Below, piece after piece: positions 1 to 6,442 of a stretch of DNA of 8,357 bases. Numbering within the stretch: position 1 is the stretch's first letter; every line of letters begins with the position of its first letter. The notes under the pieces are model-generated. The model worked only from the letters and a program-made list of their open reading frames with translations. It had not been told where the DNA came from and searched no databases. The DNA comes from JBOHER01 sp050701115 (lineage in GTDB: Bacteria > Actinomycetota > Actinomycetes > Mycobacteriales > Pseudonocardiaceae): the NCBI GenBank assembly GCA_050701115.1, contig JBOHER010000371.1, positions 1 to 8,357 on the forward strand, written 5' to 3'. The position numbers and the translations under genes were made by a program.

Positions 1-78
1 GAGCACATCCGGTCCCGCCCCTTCTGGGGTTGTGAGCTACCGCTGAGACCGATCAGGCCACCTCGGCGGAGTCAGTGA
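1..78. other. Gap downstream of rpmA at left window edge
   Basis: This is non-coding sequence after the rpmA stop. On the minus strand obg/cgtA usually follows rpmA in actinobacteria, but I see no start of an Obg-like protein here, so if present it begins outside the window. A short CCCC-AGAA-GGGG stem (18-29) is the only structure. It has four base pairs and no T-run, so I do not call it a terminator. Confidence 0.5.
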
Positions 79-336
79 TCAGACTTCGGTGGGAACGATG
101 TTGACGGTCTTGCGGCCGCGCTTCTCGCCGAACTGGACCGCACCCGCTGCCAGCGCGAACAGCGTGTCGTCGCCACCACGGCCGACGTTCACGCCGGGGT
201 GGAACTTGGTGCCACGCTGACGGACCAGGATCTCGCCTGCGTGCACGCTCTGACCGCCGTAGCGCTTGACGCCGAGCCGCTGGGCGTTGGAGTCACGGCC
301 GTTGCGGGAGCTGGACGCACCCTTCTTGTGTGCCAT
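79..336 (-). CDS. rpmA: 50S ribosomal protein L27
   Basis: L27 is a large-subunit ribosomal protein whose flexible N-terminus reaches towards the peptidyl-transferase centre and helps position tRNA. The 85-residue product has the usual family length. It starts with the hallmark MAHKKGASSSRNGRDS and contains the conserved core YGGQSVHAGEILVRQRGTKFHPG. There is no N-terminal cleavable extension of the kind found in Firmicutes. The ATG lies 14 nt after the rplU stop. Its likely Shine-Dalgarno sequence (AAGGGA) overlaps that TAA stop, so the two genes are probably co-transcribed and translationally coupled. The identification is secure from sequence and from rplU-rpmA synteny. Confidence 0.98.
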   Translation of the reverse strand: MAHKKGASSSRNGRDSNAQRLGVKRYGGQSVHAGEILVRQRGTKFHPGVNVGRGGDDTLFALAAGAVQFGEKRGRKTVNIVPTEV

Positions 337-350
337 GGCTGGTCAGTCCC

Positions 351-665
351 TTACTTGTTGATGCCGGTGACCTCGACGCGGGTCAACTGCTGACGGTGAC
401 CCTGTCGCTTGTGGTAGCCGGTCTTGTTCTTGAACTTGTGGATGCGGATCTTGGGGCCCTTGGTCTGCTCGACGACCTTGCCGGTGACCGAAACCTTCGC
501 GAGAGCGTCAGCGTCCGTTGTGACGTTGCCGTCATCGACGACCAGCACCGCCGGGAAGGTGTGTTCGGTGCCCGGCGCGCCTTCGAGCTTCTCGACCTCG
601 ACGACGTCGCCGACGGCCACCTTGTACTGCTTGCCGCCGGTCTTGACGATCGCGTACGCCGACAC
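351..665 (-). CDS. rplU: 50S ribosomal protein L21
   Basis: L21 is a large-subunit protein that binds 23S rRNA. The product is 104 residues long, the normal length. It begins YAIVKTGGKQYKV, the family signature, and ends with the conserved basic stretch KTGYHKRQGHRQ followed by TRVEVTGI. The start is GTG at 663-665. It is chosen because AGGAG (671-675 on the minus strand) sits 5 nt upstream and because the family N-terminus begins right after it. The gene is first in the rplU-rpmA pair and lies 158 bp behind rne. A separate promoter and a leader hairpin in that gap suggest expression independent of rne, possibly with some read-through from it. Confidence 0.98.
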   Translation of the reverse strand: MSAYAIVKTGGKQYKVAVGDVVEVEKLEGAPGTEHTFPAVLVVDDGNVTTDADALAKVSVTGKVVEQTKGPKIRIHKFKNKTGYHKRQGHRQQLTRVEVTGINK

Positions 666-747
666 GGATGCTCCTGCTACTCGATAGGTGGATGGGGCTT
701 GCGTACCCGGTTGCGCGTCAGACGCGGGACCAGAGGGCTCGCACTGG

Positions 748-769
748 GGCCCGCTTCTGGTAGCGGGCC
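748..769 (-). promoter_or_regulatory. Perfect 7-bp hairpin in the rne-rplU gap (rplU leader or rne terminator)
   Basis: GGCCCGC (748-754) and GCGGGCC (763-769) form a perfect GC-rich stem around an 8-nt loop. On the minus strand it lies just after the proposed rplU -10 box, so it would sit at or near the 5' end of the rplU mRNA. A 5' stem-loop could protect the transcript or serve as a ribosomal-protein leader. Alternatively it could act as a T-run-less terminator for rne. The stem is seen directly; its role is inferred. Confidence 0.5.
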
Positions 770-776
770 GCCATAC

Positions 777-806
777 AGGTTACGGGCTGCGCGAAAACCG
801 GGTCAA
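777..806 (-). promoter_or_regulatory. Candidate sigma-A promoter for rplU-rpmA
   Basis: On the minus strand, TTGACC (801-806) is followed after an 18-nt spacer by TAACCT (777-782). This fits the actinobacterial housekeeping pattern TTGAC-N17/18-TAnnnT. Predicted transcription would start near 768-771 and give a leader of about 105 nt. The location right after the rne stop (824-826) fits an independent ribosomal-protein promoter. Confidence 0.5.
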
Positions 807-812
807 ACCGGG
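795..812 (-). repeat. Tandem direct repeat overlapping the rplU -35
   Basis: AAACCGGG occurs at 795-802 and again at 805-812 (plus-strand reading), a spacing of exactly 10 bp or about one helical turn. The second copy shares bases with the proposed -35 hexamer of rplU. It may be a protein-binding site or chance. Confidence 0.35.
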
Positions 813-823
813 GTCGGCGAAGG

Positions 824-3628
824 TCATTCCACCACCTCCGAGTCGGACGCCGCCGACGCCGCCGCGCCCACCGGTGGACCGGCAGGCCTGGTGGCTGCCC
901 GCCGTGGGCGCCTGCGCACCGTGCGGCTCGCGGGTTGCGGAATCTGCGGCTCGACGGGTTCCACTGGTTCGGCAGCTTCGGCGACCTCGGCAGCAGACGT
1001 CTGCGGCCTCTCAGGCGCCTGCGCAGCCTCGCCTGCCTCGGCCGGGGCGGAGTCCGGCTGCGGCTCCGCATGCTTGATATGACCGTTGGTCGCTGGTTCT
1101 GGCGTTACCGCAGGCGGCTGCGAGTCGACTGGGGCAGGCTCCGAATCCATGCCAGCCGAACCCTTGCCCGCGGCGGCCTTGGACGCGTTCGCCATCGCCT
1201 GTACGGCACTCACGATGGACTCGCGCTGCTCGGGCGTGTGCTCGGGCACCACGGGCACCGACTCGCGGCCATCATCGCTCTTGCCCTTCCCGCGCTTACG
1301 GCCCTGCTGCCCGTCGGAAACCGCCGGGCCACCGTTCACGCCCTGGTGTGGCTCGGTGGAGACCACCACGCCACGGCCCTTGCAGTGTTCGCAGCTCGCC
1401 GAAAACGCCTCAAGCAACCCGGTGCCGACCCGCTTACGCGTCATCTGCACCAGGCCGAGCGAGGTCACTTCGGCGACCTGGTGCCTGGTCCGGTCGCGGC
1501 CGAGGCACTCGGTGAGTCTGCGCAGCACCAGGTCCCGGTTGGATTCCAGCACCATGTCGATGAAGTCGATCACGATGATGCCGCCGATGTCGCGCAGCCG
1601 GAGCTGGCGAACGATCTCCTCGGCGGATTCCAGGTTGTTCCTGGTCACGGTCTCCTCGAGGTTGCCACCCGAACCGGTGAACTTGCCGGTGTTGACGTCG
1701 ATGACCGTCATGGCCTCGGTGCGATCGATGACCAGGTATCCGCCGGAGGGCAACCACACCTTCCGGTCGAGCGCCTTGGTGATCTGCTCGTCGATCCGGT
1801 AGTCGGCGAAGACGTCACCGTTGCCGACATAGCGCTCGAGCCGATCGGCGAGGTCAGACGCCACATGCTGCACGTAGGCGTCGATCGTTTCCCACGGCAC
1901 CGAACCTTGCACCACGAGCTTGGTGAAGTCCTCGGTGAACAGGTCACGGATGACCTTGACCAGCAGGTCAGGCTCCTCGTAGAGCAGCGTCGGAGCGCCC
2001 TTCTTGGACTTCGCAGCCGAGCCGCTGCCGGACTTCTCGTTGATGATCTCCCATTGAGCCTGCAGCCGACGGACGTCCCGCTCGAGCTCGTCCTCACTGA
2101 TCCCTTCGGACGCGGTGCGAATGATCACACCCGCGTCCTCCGGAACGATGCGCTTGAGGATGTCCTTGAGCCTGCGCCGCTCGTTCTCCGGCAGCTTGCG
2201 CGAGATGCCGGTGGCGCCGCCGCCGGGGACGTAGACCAGGAACCGGCCCGGCAGCGAGATCTGGGTGGTGAGCCGGGCACCCTTGTGTCCGACCGGGTCC
2301 TTGGTGACCTGCACCAACACGCTGTCGCCGGTGGAAAGTGCCTGCTCGATCTTGCGCGACTTGCCTTCCAGCCCGGCGGCGTCCCAGTCCACCTCGCCTG
2401 CGTAGAGGACTGCGTTGCGGCCGCGGCCGATGTCGACGAACGCCGCCTCCATGCTGGGCAGCACGTTCTGCACCCTGCCGAGGTAGACGTTGCCGACGAT
2501 GGAACCCGAGCCCGATGAGGTCACGAAGTGCTCGACGAGCACGCTGTCCTCGAGAACAGCGATCTGTGTGGTCCGGTCCTTACTGCCCTTGCCCCCGCTC
2601 TCCTTGACGACCATCGTGCGCTCGACCGATTCCCGCCGGGCGAGAAACTCGGCCTCGGACAAGATCGGCGCCCGCCTGCGCCCGGCTTCCCGGCCGTCCC
2701 TGCGGCGCTGCCGCTTTGCTTCCAGCCGGGTCGAGCCGCGCACGCTACGCACCTGGTCACGGGCCGCTTCGGCCTGATTGCTCTCGCGGACGTGCACCAC
2801 CGTGTTGGGCGGGTCGTCCGCTGAGCTTGCCGAGTCGGGTTCACCGCCCTTGCGGCGGCGGCGGCGACGGCGACGGCGGGAAGCGCTGTCGGCACCTTCG
2901 TCGGACTCGGCGTCCGCCTCGGCCGATTCGTCCTGCTTGTCCTCGGTGTCCGTGCTGTCGTCCTTCGCGCCCGGCCGACCGTCGGCCTTCGCCGCACCCG
3001 CCTCGCCGGAGTAGTCGGTCTCCTCGTCCGGCGAGTCCTTGTCCGATGCCTCGTCGCCGCCCTTGCCGCGACCCCGGCCCCGCCTGCCGCGACGACGCCT
3101 GCGACGACCGCCTGCTTCTTCGCCGCCCTCGTCCTGGTCGGCGTCGGCCGCCTCCTGGGTGGCCGCGGCGCCTGCGGAATCGGCAGCCTCGGCTGCGTCC
3201 TGACCTGCGGCCTTGGTCGCGGGCACCGGCTCCGGGGGCAGGAAGACCGGGCTCGGCGGCGCGAAGACCGGCGCCTGCGGGAAGGTCGCGGCCGCGGACT
3301 GCGGCGCAGCGGCCGGAACGGCGGGCTGTGGCGTGGGCAATGCGCCTGCCTGCTCCTCGGTGGTGCCCTCGATCTGCTGTTCCGCGCCGCCCGCACCCAT
3401 CGTCCCGGCGACCCGCAGCGCGACCTCACGGGACACGCTGGACTGCGCGCTGCGAGTGGGCTCCCCGAGCTCACTCAAGGTCGCGAGCAGTTCCTTGCTG
3501 GTCGAGCCGAGCAGCCGGGCCAGGGCATGCACCCTGATCCGAGGTGGCAACTCAGCCAACGGGTTGTTGGTTGACGGTGTGGCGGGGTTCCCGCCGGTGT
3601 TCTCGGCGGGTGTTTCCGCGTTCGACAT
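824..3628 (-). CDS. rne: Ribonuclease E/G with N-terminal IF2_N-like domain
   Basis: This endoribonuclease cuts single-stranded AU-rich RNA in mRNA decay and rRNA/tRNA processing, and in actinobacteria it is a degradosome scaffold. The product has 934 residues. Residues 30-73 resemble the IF2_N domain. Residues 74-320 are disordered, with Arg blocks at 174-189 and 251-260 between acidic stretches. The catalytic core runs from about 340 to 755. Its S1-type segment is at about 375-455, the 5'-sensor R504-T505 is in VIIRTASEG, and the metal-binding D644 and N646 (IDVN) and D688 (IDFIDM) are present. The Zn-link cysteines C746 and C749 are in CEHCKGRG. The tail (757-934) is disordered and ends with an Arg/Pro-rich motif. 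The ATG is supported by GGAGGAG at 3633-3639. All key residues are present, so activity is expected. The domain order matches mycobacterial RNase E. Confidence 0.97.
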   Translation of the reverse strand: MSNAETPAENTGGNPATPSTNNPLAELPPRIRVHALARLLGSTSKELLATLSELGEPTRSAQSSVSREVALRVAGTMGAGGAEQQIEGTTEEQAGALPTPQPAVPAAAPQSAAATFPQAPVFAPPSPVFLPPEPVPATKAAGQDAAEAADSAGAAATQEAADADQDEGGEEAGGRRRRRRGRRGRGRGKGGDEASDKDSPDEETDYSGEAGAAKADGRPGAKDDSTDTEDKQDESAEADAESDEGADSASRRRRRRRRRKGGEPDSASSADDPPNTVVHVRESNQAEAARDQVRSVRGSTRLEAKRQRRRDGREAGRRRAPILSEAEFLARRESVERTMVVKESGGKGSKDRTTQIAVLEDSVLVEHFVTSSGSGSIVGNVYLGRVQNVLPSMEAAFVDIGRGRNAVLYAGEVDWDAAGLEGKSRKIEQALSTGDSVLVQVTKDPVGHKGARLTTQISLPGRFLVYVPGGGATGISRKLPENERRRLKDILKRIVPEDAGVIIRTASEGISEDELERDVRRLQAQWEIINEKSGSGSAAKSKKGAPTLLYEEPDLLVKVIRDLFTEDFTKLVVQGSVPWETIDAYVQHVASDLADRLERYVGNGDVFADYRIDEQITKALDRKVWLPSGGYLVIDRTEAMTVIDVNTGKFTGSGGNLEETVTRNNLESAEEIVRQLRLRDIGGIIVIDFIDMVLESNRDLVLRRLTECLGRDRTRHQVAEVTSLGLVQMTRKRVGTGLLEAFSASCEHCKGRGVVVSTEPHQGVNGGPAVSDGQQGRKRGKGKSDDGRESVPVVPEHTPEQRESIVSAVQAMANASKAAAGKGSAGMDSEPAPVDSQPPAVTPEPATNGHIKHAEPQPDSAPAEAGEAAQAPERPQTSAAEVAEAAEPVEPVEPQIPQPASRTVRRRPRRAATRPAGPPVGAAASAASDSEVVE

Positions 3629-3782
3629 ATATCTCCTCCGCCCCCGGGCGCGTCCAGCTCATTCCGGCACCGTGGTGCAGGCGATAGCCGAGGCGCGGCC
3701 GCGCAGGGGCCCCTTTCTGTTGTATGCCGCCGGGGCTCGCACCGCCGACGGGAATCCTTGTCTTGCACCATCCGCACGCCGG

Positions 3783-3800
3783 AAAAGCCCGGCGCGCCGG
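3783..3800 (-). terminator. Terminator-like palindrome plus T-run in the rne leader
   Basis: Read on the minus strand, the perfect 12-bp palindrome CCGGCGCGCCGG (3789-3800) is followed by GC and four Ts (3783-3786). As an RNA hairpin the stem is short, about 4 bp around CGCG, so it would be weak. If rne transcription starts further upstream, this could attenuate it. If not, it is only an upstream palindrome. The function is inferred. Confidence 0.25.
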
Positions 3801-3981
3801 CAATGGCAGGTCTTCTCGGCGACATCCCGTCAGGGCTTGTGGCTTCTCGCCGCCTCCCGCGCCGTCGAGCCGCTCAGCGCGGCGACCACGTGGCGCTCGT
3901 TGAGAATGTCGCCGGGACACGGTGCCGATACCTACCCTGTACCGGTGTGGCACATGACGGCCCGGCTCCGCGACCACCGTC

Positions 3982-3990
3982 AGTATCCCA
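3982..3990 (-). promoter_or_regulatory. Candidate extended -10 promoter for rne
   Basis: On the minus strand, TGG-GATACT is an extended -10 element with 4 of 6 matches to TATAAT. I see no good -35 at 16-18 nt. It would give a leader of about 345 nt ahead of rne. This is the best of few candidates and is weakly supported. Confidence 0.25.
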
Positions 3991-4076
3991 CATGACCTCG
4001 CCGATCCGTGCTACTCGGTGTTCAACCCGATCGTCGGGTCCACGCGATACGGACGCCGGGAACTTTTACCACCCAC

Positions 4077-4106
4077 TTGTCGCAGCGAAGCTCAACTGGC
4101 TACGGT
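4077..4106 (+). promoter_or_regulatory. Candidate promoter of the protease gene, implying a leaderless mRNA
   Basis: TTGTCG (4077-4082) and TACGGT (4101-4106) are separated by 18 nt and fit a housekeeping promoter. The -10 ends 8 nt before the ATG at 4115, so transcription would start at or next to the start codon. That would explain why no Shine-Dalgarno sequence is visible. An alternative ECF-like GGAAC (4059-4063) with GTC (4079-4081) is weaker. Confidence 0.4.
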
Positions 4107-4114
4107 GCGCAGTT

Positions 4115-5755
4115 ATGGCCACGTGGACGTCGCTCGCCTCGCGTCGCGTGGGCGTGACGGCTACCTGCGCCGCGCTCCTGGCGGCCCAGCTCGTGCTGCC
4201 CCCCGTCGCGATGGCCCAGCCCAAGTCGGACAAACGCCTCACCACATCGGCGCGCGACTGCGCTACCTCCGGAGACGTACTGCGCTACGTCGTGCTGTTC
4301 GAGAAGGGCACCTCGGGCAAACGGGCAGAGCGCGCCGTCGCGCGGGCGTGCGGGAAGACCACAACCTACTACCGGCAGATCGGGGTGGCTGTCGCCACCT
4401 CGGTCGCGGAGAACTTCGCCGACCTCGTCGGACCGGCTCGGGCGCTCAGCGCGCAGAAAATGCGCAGGGACGCCCGAGCCATGGCGTCAATGCCGTCGTC
4501 GATCAAGCATCAGCGGCCGCCGCCACGGCCGACCGATCCGGATGACATCACCCTGCGCGATCGAACCCGCGAGCAGTGGGACATGCGCATGATCAACGCA
4601 GACCTTGCTCGCCAGATCAACTCGGGCAGCCCAGACGTCGTGGTCGGGGTCCTTGATTCGGGCGTGGATGCCGAACACCCCGAACTCGCCGATGCGATCG
4701 ACCCTGATCTTTCCGCCGGTTGTCTCACCGGCGCACCCGATGAGTCCGAGCAGGCGTGGACACCTACCAACTCCGGGCACGGAACACACGTAGCCGGCAC
4801 GATCGCCGCGGCGGATGATGGCGCTGGAATCACCGGCATCGCACCGGACGTGCGACTCGCCTCGATCAGGGTCATCGGTGAGGAAGGTTACGTCGACCCT
4901 GAGGCTGCCGTGTGCGGCTTCATGTGGGCGGCCGAGCACGAGATGCAGGTGACCAACTCCAGCTACGTCGTCGATCCATCCTCACTGTCCTGCGGCGCAC
5001 AAGATGATCCGGGGGTGGCCCGTGAGGCCATCGCTCGCGCGGCCGAGCACGCGACGTCTGCGGGGGCGTTGCACATCGCGGCGGCCACCAACGACGCGGT
5101 CAACCTCTCCCCCGCGCCCGGCAGCGCATCCACGTCCTCGGGCGACGGGTGCCAGGCGCTGCCTGCCAGCCTGCGCTCGGTGGTCGCGGTGTCCTCGGTC
5201 GGCCCGGACCAGGTCAAGGCCGGATACAGCTCCTACGGCCTCGGTGTCATCAGCCTCACCGCACCCGGCGGCGTCTCCCAGCGGTGTGTGCTGTCCACCG
5301 TGCCCAGCGGATATGACCGGGTCTGCGGAACGTCGATGGCCGCTCCGCACGTCGCGGGCGTCGCCGCCCTGGTCGCATCGGCCAATCCCGGATATGACCC
5401 GCAGGAGGTTCGCGACACGCTGACCTCCGGGGCGCGCACCATGGCCTGCCCCACCGATTACGACCTCACCGGGAACGGCAAACAGGACGCCTACTGCAGC
5501 GGGTATCGCGACTACAACGGCTTCTACGGCCACGGCATGGTGGATGCCCTCGCTGCCGTTGACCCCGACGCTCCCACGGCCGGATCCGACCCCCTGACAG
5601 GCTCAGCGCAGCAGCAAGCTGCCGATGCGCCGGGACGTGGCCCACATGCCGATCGCGGCCAGGGCGAGCAGGTACCCAAGGTGGCCGATCATGGACGGAT
5701 CGAGCACGCCGGCCGACAGTCCGCGCATCAGGTCGACACCGTGATACAGCGGTGA
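4115..5755 (+). CDS. Secreted subtilisin-like serine protease (peptidase family S8)
   Basis: This is an extracellular endopeptidase precursor of 546 residues. A signal peptide (1-34: basic RR at 10-11, hydrophobic 13-31) ends at AMA before Q35. An I9-like propeptide, the intramolecular chaperone and inhibitor, covers about 55-115. The S8 domain runs from about 150 to 485. The catalytic residues are D181 (VLDSG), H222 (GHGTHVAGT), oxyanion N326 (AAATN) and S407 (CGTSMAAPH), so the enzyme should be active. Ten cysteines follow the signal peptide (49, 79, 203, 267, 293, 346, 391, 404, 445, 461), which suggests disulfides. An Asp/Asn-rich loop (448-458) between C445 and C461 may bind calcium. There is no C-terminal membrane helix, unlike mycosins. 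ATG 4115 is chosen because the signal peptide begins there, although no SD is seen. Residues 497-546 are antisense to the convergent permease gene and are probably fortuitous. The substrate is unknown. Confidence 0.9.
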   Translation: MATWTSLASRRVGVTATCAALLAAQLVLPPVAMAQPKSDKRLTTSARDCATSGDVLRYVVLFEKGTSGKRAERAVARACGKTTTYYRQIGVAVATSVAENFADLVGPARALSAQKMRRDARAMASMPSSIKHQRPPPRPTDPDDITLRDRTREQWDMRMINADLARQINSGSPDVVVGVLDSGVDAEHPELADAIDPDLSAGCLTGAPDESEQAWTPTNSGHGTHVAGTIAAADDGAGITGIAPDVRLASIRVIGEEGYVDPEAAVCGFMWAAEHEMQVTNSSYVVDPSSLSCGAQDDPGVAREAIARAAEHATSAGALHIAAATNDAVNLSPAPGSASTSSGDGCQALPASLRSVVAVSSVGPDQVKAGYSSYGLGVISLTAPGGVSQRCVLSTVPSGYDRVCGTSMAAPHVAGVAALVASANPGYDPQEVRDTLTSGARTMACPTDYDLTGNGKQDAYCSGYRDYNGFYGHGMVDALAAVDPDAPTAGSDPLTGSAQQQAADAPGRGPHADRGQGEQVPKVADHGRIEHAGRQSAHQVDTVIQR

Positions 5756-6442
5756 GGCCTGCACGAGCGGTTGGAGGGTCTCCGGGTAGACGGTCAGGGG
5801 GAAGAAAGTGGCCGAGAACAGGAACATCGGCACGGCGGCGAGCTGAATGTAGTCGAAATGGGACACCGAGCGGATGAAGGTGGCACAGGCCATCCCCACC
5901 GAAGCGAAGGCGAGCGAGATCAGTAGCGCGACCGGCACCAGCAGCAGCGCCCATCCGGAGGTCACCAGACCCATCGCGGCCATCACGCCGAGGAAGGCGA
6001 TCGAGTAGATCCCGCCACGCAGCACCGCCCAGGTGATCTCGCCGATCGCGATGTCAAGCGGGCCGAGGGGCGTCGCCAGCATCGCGTCGTAAAGCTTGGT
6101 GTAGCGCAGTTTGAAATACACCGGATAAGTCGTTTCGAACATCGCCCCGTTCATGGCCGAGGCCGCAAGGAGCGCGGGTGCCACGAACGCGACGTAGCTC
6201 ATCGCCTGCCCGCCCGGTCCCACCACCTCATCGACGAGCGCGCCGAAGCCGATCTGGAACGCCAGCAGGAAGAACACCGGCTCGCAGAAGCCGGAAAGGA
6301 TGATCACCCATATCTTCGCCGACACGAGCGCGGACCGTTCGACAACCGTGCGCGCCATGCCCCCGTACAGCCAGGGAGGGAGCACGCGCGCCACCAGCCC
6401 TCGCCCCGCGGCGCGGGTGACGACCTGATCCGATGCGCTCAT
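5603..6442 (-). CDS. ABC-2 type transporter permease, NodJ/DrrB-like (second permease)
   Basis: This is a 279-residue membrane subunit of an ABC exporter. About six hydrophobic segments are visible, at roughly 45-67, 82-103, 137-157, 161-189, 199-218 and 252-271. The ABC-2 signature lies at 208-241: LFSATFFPLTVYP followed by SPLYHGVDLMRG. The ATG overlaps the upstream permease stop by one base (TGATG), so translation is probably coupled; no strong SD is seen. The frame stays open upstream of this ATG into the other permease gene, but that extension is out of frame with the real product and is not coding. The gene is last in the three-gene operon, and its 3' end overlaps the convergent protease frame by 153 bp. 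It presumably pairs with the preceding permease as a heterodimer. The substrate is unknown. Confidence 0.92.
   Translation of the reverse strand: MSASDQVVTRAAGRGLVARVLPPWLYGGMARTVVERSALVSAKIWVIILSGFCEPVFFLLAFQIGFGALVDEVVGPGGQAMSYVAFVAPALLAASAMNGAMFETTYPVYFKLRYTKLYDAMLATPLGPLDIAIGEITWAVLRGGIYSIAFLGVMAAMGLVTSGWALLLVPVALLISLAFASVGMACATFIRSVSHFDYIQLAAVPMFLFSATFFPLTVYPETLQPLVQASPLYHGVDLMRGLSAGVLDPSMIGHLGYLLALAAIGMWATSRRIGSLLLR

Larger units (their letters stand above)
3629..4114. other. 486-bp divergent intergenic region between rne and the protease gene
   Basis: No convincing gene is present. Open frames here lack ribosome-binding sites and recognisable sequence. The region should hold the rne promoter and leader (minus strand) and the protease promoter (plus strand). 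Visible structure includes a GC-palindrome followed by TTTT (3783-3800, minus), a 10-bp palindrome AGGGGCCCCT (3705-3714), an 8-bp palindrome CCACGTGG (about 3887-3894), and a GCAC-CACG-GTGC mini-stem close to the rne start. The rne Shine-Dalgarno GGAGGAG is at 3633-3639. Confidence 0.7.

Noticed and set aside
18..29. CCCC-AGAA-GGGG stem after rpmA as a terminator
   Set aside because: It has only four base pairs and no U-run; too weak to call.
714..726. Perfect 13-bp palindrome CGCGTC-A-GACGCG in the rplU leader
   Set aside because: Six-bp arms are expected by chance in several kb of GC-rich DNA, and a 1-nt loop cannot form an RNA hairpin of that size.
935..2518. A 527-codon open frame on the plus strand opposite rne
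   Set aside because: It is antisense to the conserved RNase E core, has no recognisable domain or RBS, and is open because GC-rich codon use rarely gives antisense stops.
2846..2880. GCG/GGC triplet-like repeat on the plus strand
   Set aside because: It is simply the coding sequence for the poly-Arg tract of RNase E.
2521..3537. Long Arg/Pro-rich open frames on both strands within the 5' part of rne
   Set aside because: They are shadow frames of the low-complexity RNase E region, with unnatural composition.
3758..4114. A 119-codon upstream extension of the protease frame
   Set aside because: It would bury the signal peptide internally, has no SD, and reads through the divergent promoter region with no protein-like sequence.
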